Source: Microbacterium foliorum
GTDB lineage: Bacteria > Actinomycetota > Actinomycetes > Actinomycetales > Microbacteriaceae
Reading direction: 5' to 3'
Assembly: GCF_003367705.1 (NCBI RefSeq)
Contig: NZ_CP031425.1
Span: 558,001 to 622,000 of the forward strand
Length of the DNA stretch: 64,000 nucleotides
The notes below the pieces were generated by a model, which was given only the letters and a program-made list of their open reading frames with translations, had not been told where the DNA came from and ran no database searches. A program made the translations under genes and the position numbers. This document shows positions 1 through 8,546 of this stretch, one piece after another (position 1 is the first letter of the stretch; the number at the start of each line of letters is the position of its first letter).

Positions 1-695
1 GCCAGACGGCGGGTGAACTGCAGCACGAGCTGCGCTCGCTCGCGTCGGCGTCAGAGCAGCTGGCCCCGGTCACGGTCACAGACGACGCCGGCGCCATCAC
101 ACTCACTCTCGCGGCGAACGGCGCTGTGCAGTCCCTCGCGCTCGATGAGGACTGGCGCGACACGATCGGCGAGGACGCACTCGGACCCGTCATCAGCACC
201 TGCTACCAGGACGCGATCGGTCAGCGCGCGGGCCAGTGGATGAAGGCCTATTCCGAGACCGCCGAACAGGGCGAGGCGGCTCCGCTGCCTGAACCGGCTC
301 CGGTGCAGCTCGGCGACCCGAGCGTGTCGTGGGGCATCGACGCGCGGGAGCAGCTGCGTGACATGTACGCCGCGGCCGACGCCCAGCAGCAGGAGTTCCT
401 GGCCCACCGTGCGCAGCGCGCGCGTCAGGAGCGAGACGGGGTCAACGCCGCGAAGACGGTGATGGTCACCCGCGAGGGAGACACCATCACCGCGGTCAAG
501 GTCGACGAGCGCTGGGTGCGCAACACGAACGACGAAGTGATCGAGAAAGAGGTCGTGCGGGCGCTGAACAACGTCATGGCCATGTCGGCACGCGAACGTG
601 AGAACAAGTACGAGGGGTTCCCCGCGATCGAGCAGCTCATGCAGCTCGCGCACAACCCCCAGGAACTGATGCGCCGCATGGGCGCTATCCGCTGA
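1..695 (+). CDS. YbaB/EbfC-like protein of the type VII locus, 5' end outside the window
   Basis: The reading frame is open from the first bases (codons from position 3) to the TGA at 693-695, so the N-terminus lies upstream. An internal ATG at 126 is not the true start, because the residues before it are part of a fold. The segment reading VTVTDDAGAITLTLAANGAV followed by a helical stretch matches the strand-strand-helix pattern of YbaB/EbfC nucleoid-associated proteins. A second, similar segment follows near nt 460-560 (VMVTREGDTITAVKVDERWV), so the protein may carry two YbaB-like units. YbaB-like proteins are common accessory genes in actinobacterial ESX loci. Their role there is unclear, and DNA binding is not shown here. 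It is followed 16 bp later by the next gene of the same run. Confidence 0.75.
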   Translation, partial: QTAGELQHELRSLASASEQLAPVTVTDDAGAITLTLAANGAVQSLALDEDWRDTIGEDALGPVISTCYQDAIGQRAGQWMKAYSETAEQGEAAPLPEPAPVQLGDPSVSWGIDAREQLRDMYAAADAQQQEFLAHRAQRARQERDGVNAAKTVMVTREGDTITAVKVDERWVRNTNDEVIEKEVVRALNNVMAMSARERENKYEGFPAIEQLMQLAHNPQELMRRMGAIR

Positions 696-711
696 GTCAG
701 GGAGAACGACA

Positions 712-2439
712 ATGGGATTCGGAATTCCGGATGTACTGGGCGACGTCGCCGACGCCCTCAACCCGATCGACGAGATCGTCGATTTCGCGGGCAACGTCGC
801 CGATGGTGACGTCATCGGTGCCGTCGGCAACGTCATCGACGCCAGTACTCCGCTCGATGAGATGTTCAGCGCGGGGAACCACCTGCTCGGTGGCGGCAGC
901 GGGGGAGGGGTCTCGTCGGGCGGCGGTATTCAGCAGCCCACGACGGTCGCTCCGCTCGACGACACCCCGGGCGAATCGATCCTGCCCGAGCCGCCCCCGC
1001 AGCCGGGTGCGTCGTCGTTCGGCGGCGAGGGTGAAGTCGACGTCGAGACGGAGTACCTGCACAAGGACGCGAATGCCTTCGATTCCGCAGCGAGCTCGTA
1101 CGGCAGCATCACCTCTGCAGCGGAGGGCCTGACCATCCCGGCATCCGCCTTCTCGTTCATCGGAGGCCAGGCATCGGCGGCGTACAACACGTTCCAGGCG
1201 ACCATGGCGCAGCTGCTCGGCACGGCGCCCGACGCTCTGGCCGGATTCGCCGCCTCGCTCAGGCTCACGGCTGAGGCGTACGAACAGACCGATATCGACT
1301 CCGCCAGGGCCGAGGACCGCCCCATCGACACCGAGGTGCCGTCGACCAACGGCGGTTCGACTGGCGGAGACGGTGCCAGCTCGGGCGGCGGAACGGGCGG
1401 GGGACCGGGAGGCGGAACCGGCGGCGGCGGAAGTGTCGGCGGCGGTGGCGGCGAGAACCCGCAGATCGATGACCCGCGAGTCGACGGTGACACCGACGGT
1501 GAGACCGGCGACGACGAGGCCCGTGCCGAGGCGGATGCCAAGGCCGACAGGATCGACGGTCGCGCCGACGCGCTCGACCGGCAGGCCGATCAGGCCGATC
1601 AGCACGCCGAGAAGGCTCAGGAGCAGGTCGAGACGATCGACAAGCAGATCGACGCGCTCGAGGACCGGGCTGCAGAGCTCGACCGCAGCGCCACGGACGG
1701 CGAGCGTCGGGCGACCGAGCTCGATCTGAAGGCGACGCAGCAGGAGCAGGCCGGCGACTCGGCCGGAGCGCTGCAGAGTCGCTCCGAGTCGGCCGCCGTG
1801 CGCGCCGACGCGGCAGCCCAGCGGGCGGAGGCCGCGGAGATCCGCGAGCAGATCGAGACGCTCGAGGACACCCGCGACGAGGCCATGGAAGAGATGACCG
1901 ATGCGCGCGAGGATGCCGCAGAGCTGCGTGACAAGGCGGCCGACCTGCGCGACCAGGCCGCGCAGCTTCGTGACGAAGCCGCAGGCACCGACTCCACGGG
2001 CACCGGGTCGCAGGTCGATTCCGACGTGATCACCGACGGCGGTTCGGAGACGGACGGAGACGGCTCGACGCCGACGACCGACGGAAGTGTCGACGGCACC
2101 GACGGCGCCGACGTCACGGATGGCACCGACGGAACTGACGGCACCGGGGTCACGGATGGCACCGGCGTCACGGACGGCACCGACGGAACTGACGGCACCG
2201 GGTTCACCGACGGTTCCGGTGTCACCGATGGCACCGGAGTCACGGATGGTGCGGATGGCACCGGAGTCACGGATGGCACCGAGACTCCCGTGGTCGACGG
2301 CATCGGAGGCGATGCGCCGACTCCCGTGATCGACGGCGACGGTGGTCCCTCGATCCTGAAGGAGTTCGACGCGGATGAGTTCCGTGCCGAGTCCCAGCCG
2401 CAACCGGCACCGTCCTGGCAGACCCGGCTGAACAGCTGA
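712..2439 (+). CDS. Large WXG/ESX-type helical protein with coiled coil and Thr-Asp-Gly repeats, candidate T7SS substrate
   Basis: 575 residues with a good ribosome site (GGGAGAACGACA then ATG). Three regions are visible: an N-terminal helical domain (about 1-205) containing a stretch like the helical hairpin of ESX-secreted proteins (FIGGQASAAYNTFQATMAQL); a Gly/Ser linker at about 215-250; and a long charged coiled coil (about 265-425) rich in Ala, Asp, Glu, Arg and Gln. The C-terminus is a low-complexity tract of repeated TDGTG/VTDGTDG units encoded at about 2095-2290, then a short tail. No signal peptide or membrane segment is seen. Position between a YbaB-like gene and a WXG-motif gene suggests a secreted or secretion-linked protein. 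The specific function is unknown. The Thr-rich tail could be a phosphorylation target for the nearby FHA proteins, but that is speculation. Confidence 0.75.
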   Translation: MGFGIPDVLGDVADALNPIDEIVDFAGNVADGDVIGAVGNVIDASTPLDEMFSAGNHLLGGGSGGGVSSGGGIQQPTTVAPLDDTPGESILPEPPPQPGASSFGGEGEVDVETEYLHKDANAFDSAASSYGSITSAAEGLTIPASAFSFIGGQASAAYNTFQATMAQLLGTAPDALAGFAASLRLTAEAYEQTDIDSARAEDRPIDTEVPSTNGGSTGGDGASSGGGTGGGPGGGTGGGGSVGGGGGENPQIDDPRVDGDTDGETGDDEARAEADAKADRIDGRADALDRQADQADQHAEKAQEQVETIDKQIDALEDRAAELDRSATDGERRATELDLKATQQEQAGDSAGALQSRSESAAVRADAAAQRAEAAEIREQIETLEDTRDEAMEEMTDAREDAAELRDKAADLRDQAAQLRDEAAGTDSTGTGSQVDSDVITDGGSETDGDGSTPTTDGSVDGTDGADVTDGTDGTDGTGVTDGTGVTDGTDGTDGTGFTDGSGVTDGTGVTDGADGTGVTDGTETPVVDGIGGDAPTPVIDGDGGPSILKEFDADEFRAESQPQPAPSWQTRLNS

Positions 2440-2472
2440 TCCCCGACCTCACGACTGGAAGAAGACGACATC

Positions 2473-3336
2473 ATGGCTAGGCTCCCCTCTCCTCCGTCCC
2501 CTCCCCGCCCGCGTCCTGACGCCCCCAGCGGCAACTCGTCGCCCGGTCCGTCGGGAAGCCACGGCCCGTCGGGGAGCCACGGCTCCTCCGGAAGCCATGG
2601 CGGTCGCGACAACGCCGGCGACGTCGAACGCTCGCGCTCGAAGTTCCAGGAGTTCGTCGACGGCGCGGATTCCGTCGTCGGCCTCATCAACGAGGTGCTC
2701 GAGCTCGCGAGTCACATCCCGTTCATCGGCGATCTGATCGACCGGATCAACCAGCTGATCCAGCGCATGTTCGAGAAGGTCAACGAGGCGATCCAGCGGA
2801 CCACCGAGATCTTCGCCTATGTCGGCAGCCCCACCACGCTGCGTCAGACCGGCGTGAGCTGGGTGCAGAACGTGGGCACGCCGGCCACCGTCGCGACCTC
2901 GACGGTCGTCCTCTCCGCGCTCCCGAGCACGGGGCACTGGGAGGGTGCGGCGCACAACGCTTACGCGGCACGGGTGGAGCTGCAGAATCCGGCGTCCGAC
3001 AGCATCTACGCCAAGTGCACGATGATCGACGAGCAGCTGAACACGTTCGCCGACGCGATCGTCGACTTCTGGGTCGCCTTCTCGATCGCGGCCATCACCA
3101 CGGCGATCGGCGTCGCGCTCGGCATCGCTGAGATCGTCTCGGTGTTCGGGGCGCCGGGCGGTGTGGCGACGATCATCGTCGAGGTGCTGGCGTTCATCGC
3201 CGATGTCATCGGCCTGGTGAACATCATCCTGACGGCCAACCAGGCTGCTGCCGACTTCATGACCCAGGTGACGGCCGAACTCGGCGCCGTCAGCGCGTTC
3301 CCCGGTGGGGCGTGGCCCCGTCACACGGCAGCATGA
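2473..3336 (+). CDS. WXG-motif helical protein with hydrophobic C-terminus, candidate T7SS substrate or effector
   Basis: 287 residues. A Pro/Ser/Gly/His-rich head (1-50, with GPSGSHG repeats) leads into a helical region. A W-E-G turn at about residues 156-158 (STGHWEGAAHNAYAARV) is the WXG signature, with the helices on either side forming a WXG100-like hairpin. Residues about 200-265 contain two strongly hydrophobic stretches separated by a Gly/Ala-rich turn, which could insert in a membrane. This layout resembles long ESX substrates rather than the 100-residue helper proteins. The stop overlaps the next gene's start as ATGA, so the two are translationally coupled. A toxin activity cannot be read from the sequence. 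Confidence 0.72.
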   Translation: MARLPSPPSPPRPRPDAPSGNSSPGPSGSHGPSGSHGSSGSHGGRDNAGDVERSRSKFQEFVDGADSVVGLINEVLELASHIPFIGDLIDRINQLIQRMFEKVNEAIQRTTEIFAYVGSPTTLRQTGVSWVQNVGTPATVATSTVVLSALPSTGHWEGAAHNAYAARVELQNPASDSIYAKCTMIDEQLNTFADAIVDFWVAFSIAAITTAIGVALGIAEIVSVFGAPGGVATIIVEVLAFIADVIGLVNIILTANQAAADFMTQVTAELGAVSAFPGGAWPRHTAA

Positions 3337-4094
3337 CCGTGGTCGACGTGGGAGGGTCGGGGGGCGCTGCGGTGGGCGGTGCACTGGTGCTGCAGTTCGG
3401 CGATCGACGCGAGGAGATCCCCGCGGGGAGCACCTTCGTCCTGGGTCGCAGTGCCGATCTGTCGTTCGACGAGAATCAGTACGTGCATCGGCGATTCCTC
3501 GAGATCGAGCAGCGCGAGGGCATCTGGCGACTGACGAACGTCGGGTCGGGTCTGACGGCATCCGTGGCGTCGGCCGACGGGATGGCGCAGTCGTGGCTGG
3601 CGCCGGGAGCGTCGATGCCGCTGGTGTTCGCGACCACGGTCGTGATGTTCACCGCCGGATCCACGACCTACGAGTTCTCGTTGACCGCAGAGTCGCCGTT
3701 CTACGAGGTCTCGACACTGTGGTCTCAGCCGTCGGGCGGTGCGGGCGTCGCTGATCTGCTCTCGCCGATGCAGCGCATCCTGCTGACGGCTCTCGCCGAG
3801 CCCATGCTGCGGCTGAACGTCCCGGGCGCTGCGGAGCTGCCCGATCTCGACCAGGCGGCGCATCGGCTGCGCTGGTCGTTCGAGAAGCTCGAACGTCGCG
3901 TGGGCAGTCTGTGCGACAAGTTCTCCCGACGCGGCATCCGAGGCCTGCAGCGCGACGCGGAGGGGCGACTGCCGGATTCGGCGCGTTCGCGTCTCGTCGA
4001 GCATGCGGTGGGCGCGCGCATCGTCACGGCCGACGATCTCGAAGTGCTCGACGCGTTCATCGCGCAGGACGCGCTGGTGGGCGTGGGATCCTGA
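3333..4094 (+). CDS. FHA-domain protein with C-terminal helical region
   Basis: Start placed at the ATG at 3333, which overlaps the preceding stop (ATGA); an in-frame ATG at 3312 is less likely. 253 residues. The N-terminal 100 residues form an FHA-like beta-sandwich (FVLGRSADLSFDENQYVHRRF: Gly-Arg then a Ser/His-containing loop). The canonical Ser-x-x-His is altered to Val-His-Arg-Arg, so phospho-threonine binding is not certain. The C-terminal half is helical and charged, with a segment that looks like a winged helix (RLRWSFEKLERRVGSLCDKF). FHA proteins recur in actinobacterial type VII loci, where they are thought to connect secretion to Ser/Thr-kinase signals. No kinase gene lies in this window. 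Confidence 0.78.
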   Translation: MTVVDVGGSGGAAVGGALVLQFGDRREEIPAGSTFVLGRSADLSFDENQYVHRRFLEIEQREGIWRLTNVGSGLTASVASADGMAQSWLAPGASMPLVFATTVVMFTAGSTTYEFSLTAESPFYEVSTLWSQPSGGAGVADLLSPMQRILLTALAEPMLRLNVPGAAELPDLDQAAHRLRWSFEKLERRVGSLCDKFSRRGIRGLQRDAEGRLPDSARSRLVEHAVGARIVTADDLEVLDAFIAQDALVGVGS

Positions 4095-4142
4095 TCATCG
4101 CGTCGAGACTTCGACGTGCGGTGAACCGGGGGGGAGACGTAC

Positions 4143-4862
4143 ATGAGTATGCCGGCTGGATGGTACGACGACGGTTCCGGGCGTCAGAGGTGGTGGGACG
4201 GCGCGCGGTGGACCGAGCATCTCGCGCCTGACGGGAGCGCGGCTGCTCCTTCCGGGTCTGCGCCCGGATCGCGGGTCGCGCCGGTGCTGGGTTTCGTCGG
4301 TCTCGGTCTGGCTGTGCTGGGCACGGTCCTCGCGTGCATCCCGGTGACGTTCGTCGTCGGCGTGGTGGTGCTGATCGCGGCGTTCGTGGTGTCGCTGGTC
4401 GGAGTGTTCACGAAGAACACGGCGAAGTGGCCGTCGATCGTCGGCATGGTCCTCTCGGTGATCGGCGGTGTGATCGGCACGATCGTGACTCTGGTGATCG
4501 TCGCGGCCGCCCTCGTCGGGCCGGTTTCTCCTGGCGTTCCGACGAGCGAGCCTCCTGCCACGTCCACCGCGCAGCCGACGCCGTCCGCCAGCGCTCAGCC
4601 GTCCGACGAGCGTCCTTCGCCCGAGCAGATCGCCGTCGAGGTGCAGCGGACGTTCCAGGGCGACGGAATGACGAACTACGACGGTATGCCGGATTTCTAC
4701 CCGTGCATGGGAGAGCAGCTCTACGCATCGGATATGTCGGATGAGACGCTATCCGCAGTGATCACCGGAGGAGAACCGCTCGAGGCCGAGCGCGTCACGG
4801 CAGAGAAGGCGATCACCGACGCGATCCTCTTCTGCGACCCCGACGGTGAAGGAGCCTTCTGA
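4143..4862 (+). CDS. DUF2510 membrane protein, tandem copy 1
   Basis: 239 residues. The first 25 residues are a DUF2510 motif (PAGWYDDGSGRQRWWDGARW), which is followed by a short linker, two hydrophobic membrane segments (about 45-70 and 95-122), a Pro/Ser/Thr-rich stalk and an outside domain of about 90 residues. That domain has two cysteines (in YPCMGE and near the C-terminus, LFCDPD), which are also kept in copies 2 and 3 and could form a disulfide. DUF2510 is a short Trp-rich motif of unknown function found at the N-terminus of many actinobacterial membrane proteins. The stop overlaps the start of copy 2 (TGATG). Confidence 0.8.
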   Translation: MSMPAGWYDDGSGRQRWWDGARWTEHLAPDGSAAAPSGSAPGSRVAPVLGFVGLGLAVLGTVLACIPVTFVVGVVVLIAAFVVSLVGVFTKNTAKWPSIVGMVLSVIGGVIGTIVTLVIVAAALVGPVSPGVPTSEPPATSTAQPTPSASAQPSDERPSPEQIAVEVQRTFQGDGMTNYDGMPDFYPCMGEQLYASDMSDETLSAVITGGEPLEAERVTAEKAITDAILFCDPDGEGAF

Positions 4863-5626
4863 TGAGTATGCCGGCTGGATGGTACGACGACGGCTCCGGG
4901 CGTCAGAGATGGTGGGACGGCGAGAAGTGGAGCGAGCATGTCGCTCCCGAGCAGAGCGGCGGCGCTGCTGCTGCTCAGCCGCCGACCGGGCCGTCCGCGC
5001 CGAGCGCGAATGGCTACGCGGCGGCCACGACGGGGCCGCCCTCGTCGCCTGACCGGGTCGCGCCGGTGCTGGGTTTCGTCGGTCTCGGTCTGGCTGTGCT
5101 GGGCACGGTCCTCGCGTGCATTCCGGTGACGTTCGTCGTCGGCGTGGTGGTGCTGATCGCGGCGTTCGTGGTGTCGCTGGTGGGGGTGCTCACGAAGAAC
5201 ACGGCGAAGTGGCCGTCGATCGTGGGCATGGTCCTGTCGGTGATCGGCGGTGTGATCGGCACGATCGTGACGCTGGTGATCGTCGCTGCCACCCTCGTCG
5301 GGCCGGTTCCCCCTGCCGTTCCGACGAGCGAGCCTCCTGCCACGTCTACCGCGCAGCCGACATCCCCTCCGACCTCCGACGCCGTCGACGCGCGCCCGAC
5401 GCCTGAAGAGATCGCAGCCCAGTTCGAGATTCTCGCGAAGGAAGGCGGCATCGTCGGATACGAGGGGGATCCAGACTTCTACCCTTGTATGGGGAGATTC
5501 ATGTACGACTCGGAGGTCTCAGATGAGAGCCTCCGGCTCATCGTGCAGGGCGAAGATCCGCTTGAAACGGAGCGTGAGATAGCGGGAGAGGCGATCAAGC
5601 AGGCGACTCTCTCGTGCCAGTCCTGA
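4862..5626 (+). CDS. DUF2510 membrane protein, tandem copy 2
   Basis: 254 residues, starting inside the stop of copy 1. Same layout: DUF2510 motif, linker, two membrane segments, Pro/Thr stalk and outside domain with the conserved cysteines (YPCMGR and TLSCQS). From the start codon to the end of the second membrane segment the DNA is almost identical to copy 3 (only a few base differences over about 430 bp). The outside domain has clearly diverged. This pattern fits recent duplication or gene conversion of the anchor with faster change in the exposed part. Function unknown. Confidence 0.8.
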   Translation: MSMPAGWYDDGSGRQRWWDGEKWSEHVAPEQSGGAAAAQPPTGPSAPSANGYAAATTGPPSSPDRVAPVLGFVGLGLAVLGTVLACIPVTFVVGVVVLIAAFVVSLVGVLTKNTAKWPSIVGMVLSVIGGVIGTIVTLVIVAATLVGPVPPAVPTSEPPATSTAQPTSPPTSDAVDARPTPEEIAAQFEILAKEGGIVGYEGDPDFYPCMGRFMYDSEVSDESLRLIVQGEDPLETEREIAGEAIKQATLSCQS

Positions 5627-5779
5627 CGAGGAGTATGTCAAGACGTCGACCATCGCGGAACCGGAAGCGGCGCGTGATCGTCTCGTCGAGATGAAGAACA
5701 GGACTAAGGCCCGTCGATCTCGGCGACATAAGATGGTTGCTCGCACGGCGGTCGCCGTGACGACGAGGAGGGTGCGCTG

Positions 5780-6559
5780 ATGAGTATGCCGGCTGGATGG
5801 TACGACGACGGCTCCGGGCGTCAGAGATGGTGGGACGGCGAGAAGTGGAGCGAGCATGTCGCTCCCGAGCAGAGCGGCGGCTCTGCTGCTGCTCAGCCGC
5901 CGACCGGGCCGTCCGCGCCGAGCGCGAATGGCTACGCGGCGGCCACGACGGGGCCGCCCTCGTCGCCTGACCGGGTCGCGCCGGTGCTGGGTTTCGTCGG
6001 TCTCGGTCTGGCTGTGCTGGGCACGGTCCTCGCGTGCATTCCGGTGACGTTCGTCGTCGGCGTGGTGGTGCTGATCGCGGCGTTCGTGGTGTCGCTGGTG
6101 GGGGTGTTCACGAAGAACACGGCGAAGTGGCCGTCGATCGTGGGCATGGTCCTGTCGGTGATCGGCGGTGTGATCGGCACGATCGTGACTCTGGTGATCG
6201 TCGCGGCCGCCCTCGTCGGACCGACGGGTCCGATGACACCCACCGTCGCTCCTCCCACACCGAGCATCAGCGCGCAGCCGTCGTCGGAGCCCTCCCCCTC
6301 GTCACCGCCCGTCGGCGAAGAACGGCCTTCGGCAGAGGCTCTCGGCGCGGCCCTGCTCGCCGACCTGCAGCGCACCGGCATCACGGACTACGACAACGAC
6401 CCGGAGTTCGTCGCCTGCTGGGGGGAGTTCGTCTATGCATCCGAGCTGTCCGATGAGGCGCTTCTCGAGTACGTCGACACATTGACCATCACCGGGTCGG
6501 AAGCCGACCTGATGAAAACTGTGAGCACCGACGCCACCGTCTCCTGCTCGACGCCCTAG
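5780..6559 (+). CDS. DUF2510 membrane protein, tandem copy 3
   Basis: 259 residues. N-terminal DUF2510 motif and two membrane segments near-identical to copy 2. The outside domain (about 150-259) is the most diverged of the three but keeps the two cysteines (VACWGE and TVSCSTP) and the S-D-E-A-L helix start. It is preceded by GAGGAGGGTGCGCTG, a strong ribosome site. The 153 bp between copies 2 and 3 contain no ORF; a TAAGAT hexamer within it could be a -10 element giving copy 3 its own promoter. A large perfect hairpin follows the stop. Confidence 0.8.
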   Translation: MSMPAGWYDDGSGRQRWWDGEKWSEHVAPEQSGGSAAAQPPTGPSAPSANGYAAATTGPPSSPDRVAPVLGFVGLGLAVLGTVLACIPVTFVVGVVVLIAAFVVSLVGVFTKNTAKWPSIVGMVLSVIGGVIGTIVTLVIVAAALVGPTGPMTPTVAPPTPSISAQPSSEPSPSSPPVGEERPSAEALGAALLADLQRTGITDYDNDPEFVACWGEFVYASELSDEALLEYVDTLTITGSEADLMKTVSTDATVSCSTP

Positions 6560-6580
6560 CCTGCCGCGGAGCAACCGCGC

Positions 6581-6632
6581 GCCATCTCTGCTTCTCCATG
6601 GGTAGCTCTCCCCATGGAGAAGCAGAGATGGC
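6581..6632. terminator. 22-bp perfect inverted repeat after the DUF2510 genes
   Basis: Arms 6581-6602 and 6611-6632 are perfectly complementary with an 8-base loop. There is no T-run after the hairpin on the + strand, so it is not a textbook intrinsic terminator. A TATTAT hexamer (6639-6644) that could be a -10 element follows directly, so the palindrome may instead act as an operator or insulator for the next gene. Confidence 0.6.
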
Positions 6633-6677
6633 TGGGACTATTATCGTCGTGCGCACTAACGCAGGAGGGGGAGCGCG

Positions 6678-7040
6678 ATGCTAATCAAAATGCAGCGGGT
6701 CTTCGAGATGGATGGGGACACAGCTCAAAATCAGGTTGCGCTCATCACCGAGGCTTATGACGCATTGAACCAGTCGCGAGGGACGCTGGCCGACTTGGCC
6801 GATGGGCAGACTGTGACGGTGTGGACATCGGACGGGAAGTCCGTTCCACTGGCTGCCGAACTCGCGGCCAAGTATCGTGCAGCGCTGAAGTGGCGCGATG
6901 CGATCGAGGAGAACCTGCGAGCCGCGGCGGAGAACATCCGTCTCGCCATCACCGAGACCACCCAGCTGAACGAGGCTCAGAAGAGTCGCTACTACGCGCA
7001 GCTCGATGCTGTGCTCGGTCAGAATTCACGCGAGGCCTGA
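6678..7040 (+). CDS. Small all-helical protein of the T7SS locus
   Basis: 120 residues, start chosen for its strong ribosome site (GGAGGGGGAGCGCG before the ATG). Predicted mostly helical, with two long helices around a short strand-like centre (TVTVWTSDGKSVPLA). It has no W-x-G turn, so it is not a standard WXG100 protein, but size and helix content resemble LXG or ESX helper proteins. It ends 11 bp before the Gly-rich gene, which has the same GGGGGAGCGC ribosome site, so the two form an operon. I do not recognise a family. Confidence 0.65.
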   Translation: MLIKMQRVFEMDGDTAQNQVALITEAYDALNQSRGTLADLADGQTVTVWTSDGKSVPLAAELAAKYRAALKWRDAIEENLRAAAENIRLAITETTQLNEAQKSRYYAQLDAVLGQNSREA

Positions 7041-7051
7041 GGGGGAGCGCC

Positions 7052-8422
7052 ATGGGAGAGAACCGGGAACGACTCGATCGGCTGATCGCCAACCGCGAGA
7101 GCCCTGCTGTCGCTGGTCTTCGGGTAGGTCAGCAGATTCTGCAACTCGCTGCGAGCACAGCGACGAAAGACGCGACACAGAACATCCAGAAGGCCGCACG
7201 CTCCGAGGGCTTCGGGGGCGACTACGGCATGACCGTGACTGAGGCTCTCACCGTGATCCGCGCCGACCTCAACCGGTTCGCGGACTACCAGACAGCATTG
7301 CGATCTGCAGTCACGCGAGCGACAGACGCATTGGGTGAGGCCGCGAGCGGAACTGCCGATCTTCCGGAAGCGGCACTGACTTCGTCTCAGCAGAGCACCA
7401 TAGACCTGGCTGCAAAAACAGACAGTCCGGTGCAGGTGCGGCCAGGCGTGACCATGCCTGCTGCCCAGGCGCAGCAGTACTTCCTCGAGCAGGCTGCTGC
7501 CGAACAGGAAGAAGCCGCGCGCAAAGTCACGACCGCCCTGGACGCACGGCTGGATGAGATCATCCAGAGTCTGCCGACAAGCGAATACGACGAGAAGCCG
7601 CCTGCCGACGACCCGATGGATCACGACGGCCCCGGTGCCAACCCTCCGGTGGACTACCCCGGCGGCGGCTCAGGCGGCGGCTCGGGCGGCGGAGAATACG
7701 AAGGCCCCGGAATCATCGGCCCCGGCATCGACGACAACGGGGGGAACGACGGAGACGGAGACGGTGACGGGGACGACGACGACTCGAAGACCGATCCTCC
7801 TCGCGTCATCGAGCCGCCGCGCGTGTACCCTCCGGTCGAGCCCCCGGTGTATCCCCCGCTGCCTCCCGACCGGACGTGGCCCGACCCTGACGGCACGGGG
7901 GGAGACGACACCCCGCGTGTCGACGGCGGCATCGACGGAGTGACCGGCGGTGGCGGCGGCGGATCCGGCCTCACCGGTGGGGTCGGCGGCACGGGCGGTG
8001 GCGGTGGCGGCGGAACCTCCGGGTCGGTCGGCGGCGCAGGAGGCCTCGTCGGCGGTGCCGGGGGCGTGGTCGGCGGCGCGGCCGCGGGCCTCGCCGGACG
8101 TCTTGGCGGTGGCGGCGGGCTCATCGGCGGCGTCGGTGGCGTCGGCGGAGTGGGTGGCGTCGGCGGTACCGGGACGGGTGCAGGCGCGAGCGGCGTCGTC
8201 GCGCAGTCGGGTGCCGCGAACGGCGGACGCGGTGGCATGGTCGGCGGCGCGGCGGCCGGCGGCGGGGCCGGGGGCGGCAGTGACAAGCGCAACCGCCGCC
8301 GCGGACAGGACCTCCTCGCCTTCGAGGTCGAACCGGATGACGACCAGATCGCTCCCGATCTCGGGGCTGCCGGCGCTGCCGGTCGCTCGGCGTCCGACGG
8401 ACGCGAAGAGCTCGGCTGGTAA
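7052..8422 (+). CDS. Helical protein with long Gly-rich C-terminus, candidate T7SS substrate
   Basis: Start set at the ATG 7052, with the ribosome site GGGGGAGCGC; the open frame runs further upstream but overlaps the previous gene. 456 residues. Residues 1-190 are helical and probably carry the ESX-type hairpin. Residues about 190-305 are a Pro/Asp/Gly linker with acidic repeats (DGDGDGDDDDS). Residues about 305-430 are a Gly/Val/Ala-rich low-complexity tract, and the end is basic then acidic (SDKRNRRRGQDLLAFEVEPD). The helical head plus Gly-rich tail resembles secreted ESX-linked proteins of actinobacteria. No signal peptide. Confidence 0.7.
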   Translation: MGENRERLDRLIANRESPAVAGLRVGQQILQLAASTATKDATQNIQKAARSEGFGGDYGMTVTEALTVIRADLNRFADYQTALRSAVTRATDALGEAASGTADLPEAALTSSQQSTIDLAAKTDSPVQVRPGVTMPAAQAQQYFLEQAAAEQEEAARKVTTALDARLDEIIQSLPTSEYDEKPPADDPMDHDGPGANPPVDYPGGGSGGGSGGGEYEGPGIIGPGIDDNGGNDGDGDGDGDDDDSKTDPPRVIEPPRVYPPVEPPVYPPLPPDRTWPDPDGTGGDDTPRVDGGIDGVTGGGGGGSGLTGGVGGTGGGGGGGTSGSVGGAGGLVGGAGGVVGGAAAGLAGRLGGGGGLIGGVGGVGGVGGVGGTGTGAGASGVVAQSGAANGGRGGMVGGAAAGGGAGGGSDKRNRRRGQDLLAFEVEPDDDQIAPDLGAAGAAGRSASDGREELGW

Positions 8423-8460
8423 CGAAGGACTCTCGACCGGGGCTTCACGTCCTACAGAGA

Positions 8461-8490
8461 AAGCCGCTCACCCCTCAGGGTGAGCGGCTT
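8461..8490 (+). terminator. Intrinsic terminator after the Gly-rich protein gene
   Basis: Arms 8461-8473 and 8478-8490 (AAGCCGCTCACCC / GGGTGAGCGGCTT) with a 4-base loop. The A-A/T-T ends make it usable in both directions, and the opposing gene ends at 8547. Confidence 0.85.
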
Positions 8491-8546
8491 TCTGGCGTCA
8501 GAGCGTGAGCAGATCCGTCGGAGCGTGAGCGGATGTCGTCGTCGTG

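Larger units (their letters stand above)
4143..6220 (+). repeat. Three tandem copies of a DUF2510-membrane cassette
   Basis: The anchor-coding segments beginning at 4143, 4862 and 5780 share long runs of identical DNA (for example the segment that starts GCGCCGGTGCTGGGTTTCGT in each). Copies 2 and 3 are closest; copy 1 lacks about 18 codons of linker. The repeats end where the Pro/Thr stalks begin. Confidence 0.9.

Noticed and set aside
697..2403. Minus-strand frame of 568 codons opposite the coiled-coil protein
   Set aside because: Shadow of the Thr-Asp-Gly and coiled-coil repeats; no ribosome site and no known fold.
7900..8290. Dense GGC/GGT tract that looks like a repeat array
   Set aside because: It is the coding sequence for the Gly-rich tail with irregular unit length, not a CRISPR or mobile element.
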